From the NCBI GenBank assembly GCA_017506865.1, contig JAFCMP010000550.1, positions 372,001 to 436,000 of the forward strand: a stretch of DNA of 64,000 bases. Reading direction: 5' to 3'. Below the pieces are notes generated by a model. That model saw only the letters and a list, made by a program, of their open reading frames with translations, made no database searches and had not been told where the DNA came from. Position 1 is the stretch's first letter, and every line of letters begins with the position of its first letter. This document shows, piece by piece, positions 63,101-64,000 of this stretch. The translations under genes and the position numbers were made by a program. This stretch comes from Tribonema minus. Taxonomy: Eukaryota; Sar; Xanthophyceae; Tribonematales; Tribonemataceae.

Positions 63101-63442
63101 GTGCAACATTGATATACTTCAAGAGGAAGTACTGCTGCTGCCAGTCTACTTCAAAGAAGAAGCATATTGAATGCCCCAGCATTCGGCCTAAGACGCAGCG
63201 CAAGATGCGTATTCCTGCGGCATGCACCTCCGCCCCAACCAAGAGCCAGTCAGAGGCAGGGTTGGGCCCGCACTACACCCACAAAACTCCGCATTATGTT
63301 ACTGACTGACGCTATTTGCATGCATCACGCGCTCAACATGGCCACGGCGACCGACTCACACAAACGCGGGGTTGAGTGACTTGATTGGGTCAGCGCTTGG
63401 GCCGCCGTGTCTGGTGCAGAAGCCTGCACTGTCCAGCGCATC
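27407..63442 (-). CDS. UBR-type N-recognin E3 ubiquitin ligase, 42 exons seen, 5' end outside window
   Basis: UBR1/UBR2/PRT6-type ligases bind destabilising N-terminal residues through the UBR box (and a ClpS-like domain in some) and ubiquitinate the protein through a RING-H2. About 5.4 kb of coding sequence (about 1800 codons) is spread over 36 kb. In order: end of the UBR box (GFCTRHGG), ClpS-like strand (VVVVLHHDDVH), conserved middle region (FKMDIAEAYV, HAHVEYEHRSW, SFHAPLHRFL, IRAGLWMRNGQ, KDLDLFAIQF), winged-helix-like LRRELVHRLAVAP, basic Ala-rich helix, RING-H2 split over two exons, and C-terminal UAIN region (AVCLVCGQ, GVFFLLQECTVLL, ASPYVDAYGE). Almost every junction is phase-consistent and no frameshift was found, so the gene looks intact. 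The start, most of the UBR box and probably one small exon between 61657 and 60947 are missing from this model. Confidence 0.92.
30128..30695. mobile_element. hAT-like non-autonomous element with 8-bp target duplication
   Basis: The element spans 30136-30687. Its 19-bp ends are perfect inverted repeats (caggggttatcacgactcc and its complement), flanked by the perfect 8-bp duplication cttacttt (30128-30135 and 30688-30695). CAGGG ends and an 8-bp duplication are typical of hAT elements. The inside is packed with gactccgactccgctccg units, including two long palindromes at 30293-30335 and 30606-30650 that could be transposase-binding subterminal repeats. No transposase is encoded. It inserted 10 bp inside an intron of the E3 ligase, next to the donor at 30697, without destroying the GT. 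Confidence 0.9.
35349..35365. repeat. Interstitial telomere-like tract (CCCTAA)
   Basis: The tract ccctaaccctagccctaac lies in an intron of the E3 ligase. Confidence 0.6.
35494..35719. repeat. Tandem duplication of exon end plus donor (E3 ligase exon 33)
   Basis: Two units with period 140 bp (35494-35579 and 35634-35719) share ccatagtcatgcta, cgatatggca and gctcaccgccacgtagtgct. The second unit overlaps the end of the coding exon (35703 onward) and its donor; the first is an intronic copy of both. Confidence 0.88.
36543..36645. repeat. Short minisatellite, about 20-bp unit
   Basis: Variants of catgcagcatggttcagttg occur about five times in an E3 ligase intron. Confidence 0.65.
36741..40665 (-). 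CDS. E3 ligase exons 28-32: basic helix and split RING-H2
   Basis: Exons: 40581-40665, 39855-39997 (ARAMAAMQERAKMFAAAQM, ending at a GC donor GCAAGT), 39038-39238 (ICIACHE, then HIAFAHRSSVLD), 37910-38052 (HLCGHALHSSCFARYYDSV, then FRCPFCK) and 36741-36795 (ALSNVLVPHVVPPLPE). The RING zinc ligands are CIAC, then C and H of LCGH, H and C of LHSSC, and CPFC; the loop between the halves is long, as in UBR1. This is the catalytic E2-binding module. Confidence 0.9.
39350..39475 (+). repeat. Dispersed repeat family A, copy 1
   Basis: The core ggtgacaaggtgtggttagc, then ccaccaataaccgctgtcgc and gctgctgcggcaattgg, is shared with copies at 41533, 54514 and 59915 (inverted). It is non-coding and intronic. 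Confidence 0.75.
39961..40460. repeat. Triplicated 3' splice-site region (E3 ligase exon 29)
   Basis: Units start at 39961, 40126 and about 40299 (periods 165 and 173 bp). Each repeats the exon start (plus strand tggcgcgctcctgcatggcc or a close variant), the acceptor and intron sequence such as cttgtgatcaagggct. The middle copy carries a stop in the ARAMAAM frame, so only the unit at 39961-39997 is a proper exon border. Confidence 0.88.
41337..41386. repeat. Interstitial telomere-like tract (CCCTAA), degenerate
   Basis: About six CCCTAA-like units with variants (ctctgaccctaacccaac) lie in an E3 ligase intron. Confidence 0.7.
41533..41681 (+). repeat. Dispersed repeat family A, copy 2
   Basis: It shares gtagagctct, ggtgacaaggtgtggttagc, gccgctgctgcggcaattgg and agtgccaccatatcc with the copy at 59915 and the core with the other copies. 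Confidence 0.75.
41718..46664 (-). CDS. E3 ligase exons 21-27: winged-helix-like region
   Basis: Exons: 46514-46664 (QLRRELVHRLAVAPCTFSEL), 45638-45715 (LPSKALDVLLSEIAT), 45208-45261 (GVLEGVKYTLRPQ), 44315-44565 (LYKEYDPSFPHITRQMHQLV with a Pro/Ala insert), 43460-43557 (TLLLRAIHLLTLGVYVF), 42439-42547 and 41718-41773 (GGIAWLLRELRGFGY). LRRExxHxLxxxPxxxSEL and the YDPxFxHxxR segment are the winged-helix-associated part of UBR proteins. Phases agree throughout. Confidence 0.85.
43842..43888. repeat. Head-to-head telomere-like tract
   Basis: Two TTAGGG units run into four or five CCCTAA units through ttca, so the strands face each other (gggttagggttcaccctaac). It lies in an E3 ligase intron. 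Confidence 0.8.
47214..53351 (-). CDS. E3 ligase exons 13-20
   Basis: Exons: 53290-53351, 52313-52559 (ALRSFHAPLHRFLAAAV), 51630-51696 (LVDVPLQVLVLVSE), 50983-51030 (IRAGLWMRNGQCMSDQ), 49781-49905 (FSRLFKDLDLFAIQFAA), 48212-48412, 47940-48012 and 47214-47308 (CLLAMINVITELPPPP). SFHxPLHRFL, the AGxWxRNG helix and DLDLFxxQ are hallmarks of UBR-family ligases. Exon 48212-48412 appears to end at a GC donor (GCGTGC); its Asp/Glu-rich middle is not conserved. A mitochondrial insert lies in the intron between 48412 and 49781. Confidence 0.85.
48462..48935 (+). pseudogene. nad5: Mitochondrial DNA insert (NUMT) with nad5 fragment
   Basis: The tract is strikingly AT-rich in a GC-balanced region. From 48651 to 48803 it encodes 51 codons including GRSLDTFLNRKWFFDKVYND and SQFLLNLSYHTTYK, which resemble the C-terminal part of mitochondrial NADH dehydrogenase subunit 5. 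Before it, an AT-rich frame ends at 48658 (VRRTVENFPLRLLNG, LKPNQILLLKNYKI) and after it another ends at 48933 (LDEIIKLQQMVYEAEDNV); I do not recognise either. The insert may join several mitochondrial pieces. It lies in an E3 ligase intron, antisense to that gene. Confidence 0.72.
50246..50261. repeat. Interstitial telomere-like tract (TTAGGG)
   Basis: The tract ttagggttagggttag lies in an E3 ligase intron. Confidence 0.6.
52073..52350. repeat. Tandem duplication of exon end plus donor (E3 ligase exon 14)
   Basis: The exon end ggcttgttgcgtgaccgccg with the following cggccagcg occurs in the true exon (52313 onward) and again at 52171-52200. The neighbouring intron blocks (attggtacagagccc and attggtacaaagccc) are doubled too, at 52073 and 52233. 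Confidence 0.85.
54105..59006 (-). CDS. E3 ligase exons 6-12: conserved middle region
   Basis: Exons: 58906-59006 (LSLVSDATCALICQQL), 57893-58055 (FKMDIAEAYVSALP, then YSIQSLSVQ), 56904-57064 (FLNRSTFVQHLVQHNGLLP), 55967-56082 (RRYMPTFGDLRCVL), 55542-55656 (GQRRQTHAHVEYEHRSW), 54968-55029 and 54105-54237 (RMPHPLDMLRACLQAV). All junction phases match. The run FK-AYV-LSVQ-FLNR-DLR-HVEYE is the signature of UBR1/UBR2/PRT6 proteins. Confidence 0.88.
54216..54700. repeat. Array of degenerate repeats including a duplicated 3' splice site (exon 12)
   Basis: The exon start gtgcggcatgcggcccgcct at 54217 is repeated at 54316 with its acceptor. Around it, variants of gttagagacgcatgcgt and ggagacacagtg occur four times up to 54680. 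Confidence 0.8.
54514..54588 (+). repeat. Dispersed repeat family A, copy 3 (short)
   Basis: The segment gagctctaggtgacaagg, then ggttagcc and ccttccaccaataac, matches the family core and lacks the right half. Confidence 0.7.
55488..55520. repeat. Interstitial telomere-like tract (CCCTAA)
   Basis: About five CCCTAA units with one variant lie 21 bp from the donor of E3 ligase exon 10. Confidence 0.75.
55739..55770. repeat. Interstitial telomere-like tract (CCCTAA), degenerate
   Basis: The tract ccctaaccctaaccctatcc, then ctatccctgacc, lies upstream of E3 ligase exon 10, so two tracts bracket that exon. Confidence 0.7.
56421..56562. repeat. Perfect 71-bp tandem duplication
   Basis: Bases 56421-56491 and 56492-56562 are identical, starting atgcaagagcaacagctgaa. 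Perfect identity points to a recent event. It lies in an E3 ligase intron. Confidence 0.93.
57600..57915. repeat. Minisatellite made from exon end plus 5' splice site (exon 7)
   Basis: Plus-strand units of the form tcacctgtacactgagtgac with about 50-60 bp period occur about six times. On the gene strand each reads CTCAGTGTACAGGTGAGTAC, that is, the last codons of the exon (LSVQ) and a good donor. The true exon end is at 57893; the other copies are intronic decoys. Confidence 0.88.
58640..59165. repeat. Duplicated exon edges around E3 ligase exon 6
   Basis: The exon end (gene strand GCCGCGGACGTGTACCTGCC) is repeated with its donor at about 58790-58840 and, more diverged, at 58660-58700. The exon start (GACGCAACGTGCGCCCTCAT) is repeated upstream at about 59105-59160. 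Both sides of one exon have therefore been duplicated. Confidence 0.82.
59527..59973 (-). other. 148-codon open frame with hydrophobic segments, unassigned
   Basis: The frame in an E3 ligase intron includes SVWLLLGAVTALLSLMP and IFLTFMTATVMIAVATV, which could be two membrane segments. Its N-terminal part is dispersed repeat family A, so it may be chance or part of an unknown element. No family is recognised. Confidence 0.25.
59915..60047 (-). repeat. Dispersed repeat family A, copy 4 (inverted)
   Basis: The reverse complement contains atagagctct, ggtgacaaggtgtg, gccgctgctgcggcaattgg and agtgccaccatatcc. Confidence 0.78.
60125..63442 (-). CDS. E3 ligase exons 1-5 seen: UBR box end, ClpS-like segment
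   Basis: Exons: 63360-63442 (DALDSAGFCTRHGG, last Cys and His of the UBR zinc box), 62816-62928 (AAQTVLSVVVGFLLDCAHQI), 61657-61765 (GDVVVVLHHDDVHNRTEFEA, the core of the ClpS-like N-domain that reads type 2 N-termini), 60826-60947 (RMVALAKEMTRRTFM) and 60125-60196 (ATIRAKELQRRLMFADVLVK). The phase after the ClpS-like exon (2) does not fit the next (needs 1), so a short exon is probably unrecognised in between. The CDCGD part of the UBR box must lie beyond 64000. Confidence 0.8.
60712..61075. repeat. Tandem pairs flanking E3 ligase exon 4
   Basis: On the donor side, aacaggtgacgctc and ttggcacacgc blocks are doubled (period about 57 bp, 60715-60825). On the acceptor side, tttgactgcatgaagcgca and tttgactgcatagagcgca lie about 60 bp apart (60955-61075). 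Confidence 0.75.
61780..62150. repeat. Degenerate minisatellite
   Basis: Variants of ttgagcaatgacac, ttgcattgtgagca and gtgtcatgaattcatca recur many times upstream of the ClpS-like exon. Confidence 0.75.
63041..63058. repeat. Poly-G tract
   Basis: A run of about 18 G lies in an intron. Similar G or C runs of 10 or more occur near 4046, 4911, 7915, 16305, 22241, 44249, 44598 and 46391. Confidence 0.8.
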
Positions 63443-63593
63443 CTGCGTGCGCGCACGAGCAACACGGCAACGCAGGCAGCAGCAGCGGCAGCAGCAGCGC
63501 TTAGCGGTGGCAGCAAGAGCAGCAGTGGCACCAGCAGCTGCGGCAGCAGAGCGGCACAACCAGCACCAGGGGCGGCGGCAGTAGCAGCAAAAG

Positions 63594-63597
63594 TACT

Positions 63598-63628
<31 letters not shown>

Positions 63629-63640
63629 GTAATTTCTCAT
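63594..63640. repeat. CAG trinucleotide repeat
   Basis: An agcagcagc run of about eleven units lies in intronic or upstream sequence of the E3 ligase gene. Its frames are not coding in the gene model. Confidence 0.8.
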
Positions 63641-64000
63641 TGCAACAATTGCGCTGAGCCTCACGCATCAGATTCATTGCCAAGGGCGCGACACTCAGAT
63701 CCAGGGCAGGGCCATGGTTAGGTTTTAGGTCAGCCCTCACTCTAGCCCTCCATAAGGACAACTCAGAGCATCCTCATGAATGTGCAGGTTGCAAGGGTGG
63801 CAGCGCAGCTGAACATGGCAATGCTGTTGAGTTCAAGCTGCTCAAAACGCCATTGTTTGCAGTGCTAGCAGCAGAATGTGGCCTTGTTTGGTGCTACTCT
63901 GCCACCAAACTAACGGCGCTACATAGAATGCCTGCATGCACTCAATCAACATCATACTGGTTCCTGAGAATTCGCAGCCCTCAAGTAGTACGTGCACACG

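Noticed and set aside
1-64000. tRNA, rRNA or riboswitch genes
   Set aside because: I saw no convincing cloverleaf, rRNA core or riboswitch motif by eye; a covariance-model search would be decisive.

Overview
The window is nuclear DNA of an intron-rich eukaryote, most likely a protist or alga. Four protein genes can be assembled exon by exon. Exons are GC-rich and Ala/Gln/Pro-rich. Introns are mostly 0.3-2 kb, with GT-AG ends plus a few GC-AG, and their phases agree from exon to exon. Short TTAGGG/CCCTAA tracts lie inside introns. A mitochondrial insert with a piece of nad5 argues against dinoflagellates and apicomplexans, whose mitochondrial genomes lack nad genes. I cannot name the species; chlorophyte, stramenopile, haptophyte and other lineages remain open.

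Layout: (1) 180-4673, plus strand: a seven-exon gene for a zinc-ribbon plus TAZ-type zinc-finger protein with a poly-Gln tail. (2) 7750-10626, minus strand: a three-exon gene for a small secreted protein. Its last exon lies in a 3.38 kb segment (5306-8685) that was copied to 13695-17076. (3) 12040-25768, perhaps starting at 26152, minus strand: a Crinkler/RHS-type protein (coiled coil, P-loop NTPase, C-terminal nuclease-like region). It has two apparent one-base frameshifts and an altered Walker B motif, so it is probably a pseudogene. Its introns hold the 3.38 kb copy, a fold-back repeat and a LINE-like fragment. (4) 27407-63442 and beyond the window, minus strand: at least 42 exons of a UBR-type N-recognin E3 ubiquitin ligase. 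The end of the UBR box, a ClpS-like segment, the split RING and the C-terminal UAIN region are all recognisable. Its introns hold a hAT-like non-autonomous element, the mitochondrial insert, minisatellites and telomere-like tracts.

The most unusual features are the 3.38 kb duplication flanked by a perfect 41-bp direct repeat, and a recurring pattern in three genes. At many exon borders the exon edge, its splice site and neighbouring intron sequence have been duplicated in tandem, leaving decoy splice sites in the intron. This looks like intron growth, or possibly intron birth, by local tandem duplication. The genes do not form a pathway; three of the four are on the minus strand and the TAZ gene converges on them.
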